Part shown: piece by piece, positions 5,921 to 6,060 of the stretch | Layout of the letters: each line of letters starts with the position of its first letter | Numbering within the stretch: the stretch's first letter is position 1 | DNA from: Acidobacteriota bacterium | GTDB lineage: Bacteria > Actinomycetota > Acidimicrobiia > Acidimicrobiales > UBA8190 | Assembly: GCA_028872975.1 (NCBI GenBank) | Contig: JAGWNV010000164.1 | Span: 1 to 6,060, forward strand | Length of the DNA: 6,060 nucleotides | Direction: 5' to 3' | Notes under the pieces: model-generated | Databases searched by the model: none | What the model saw: only the letters and a program-made list of their open reading frames with translations | Told to the model about the DNA's origin: nothing | Program-made: the position numbers and the translations under genes

Positions 5921-6060
5921 CCCGAAGGCGAGCGCCGCGTGCCCCGGCCGGGCGACGGCACCGCGCCGGCCGCACCGACGCAGGGCCGGCCCGGCCCGCC
6001 CACCGCCGGGGGCCCGGAGGAGGTCCCGGCCGACGAGGAGGCGGCGCTGGCCGCCCATCT
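5903..6060 (+). CDS. N-terminus of a divergent hypothetical protein, possibly DUF1844 type (partial)
   Basis: An open frame starts at GTG 5903 and runs off the window after 52 full codons. The product begins VSSLWTPEGERRVPRPGDG. A Pro/Gly/Ala-rich, probably disordered stretch follows, then an acidic EEVPADEEAALAAHL turn that looks like the entry to a helix. An N-terminus of the SSLWTPxGE type followed by a disordered tail is familiar from small actinobacterial proteins with a C-terminal DUF1844 domain, sometimes encoded beside infC. The domain itself would lie beyond the window, so this is a recollection-based inference. No signal peptide or membrane segment is seen in the available part. The strong codon-position GC pattern and the start context after a -10 box support a real gene; its function is unknown. 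Confidence 0.65.
   Translation, partial: MSSLWTPEGERRVPRPGDGTAPAAPTQGRPGPPTAGGPEEVPADEEAALAAH

Noticed and set aside
5036..6058. A 340-codon minus-strand frame spanning infC, its leader and the divergent gene start
   Set aside because: It overlaps infC out of frame and reads as low-complexity Gly/Arg/Pro. It covers the promoter region and the plus-strand gene without any domain signal.

Overview
The window is very GC-rich, gene-dense bacterial chromosome. It carries the translation cluster infC-rpmI-rplT-(SpoU RNA methyltransferase)-pheS-pheT, all on the minus strand and read from about 5.9 kb down to position 57. High GC, GTG starts, this gene order and a divergent gene encoding a protein that begins VSSLWTPEGERR together suggest an actinomycetote. 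An Acidimicrobiia-like lineage is my best guess. That placement is inference from composition and protein style, because no 16S or other marker is present.

Layout from right to left. At 5903 a plus-strand gene begins and runs off the window. Its first ~50 residues are a low-complexity Pro/Gly/Ala tail of the kind seen on small DUF1844-type actinobacterial proteins. A compact divergent promoter lies between it and infC, with two -10-like hexamers overlapping on opposite strands at 5891-5897. A ~160-nt leader follows (5885 to 5722), then infC (IF3), rpmI (L35) and rplT (L20). A TrmH/SpoU 2'-O-methyltransferase comes next, whose only sensible start is a CTG overlapping the rplT stop. pheS and pheT, the two subunits of phenylalanyl-tRNA synthetase, finish the operon. 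The genes are tightly packed: 1 nt between infC and rpmI, 54 nt between rpmI and rplT, a 4-nt overlap between rplT and the methyltransferase, 14 nt between the methyltransferase and pheS, and 8 nt between pheS and pheT. A possible further minus-strand gene starts at 43 but is cut by the window edge.

The genes serve translation together: IF3 acts in initiation, L35 and L20 in 50S assembly, the SpoU enzyme in RNA 2'-O-methylation, and PheRS in charging and proofreading tRNA-Phe. I see no mobile element, CRISPR array, tRNA, rRNA or defence system, and no evidence of a previously undescribed system. The points worth a second look are small: the symmetric divergent promoter with a probable leaderless gene, the choice of infC start (AUG or AUC), a possibly structured infC leader, the CTG start, and a Cys4 cluster in PheS.
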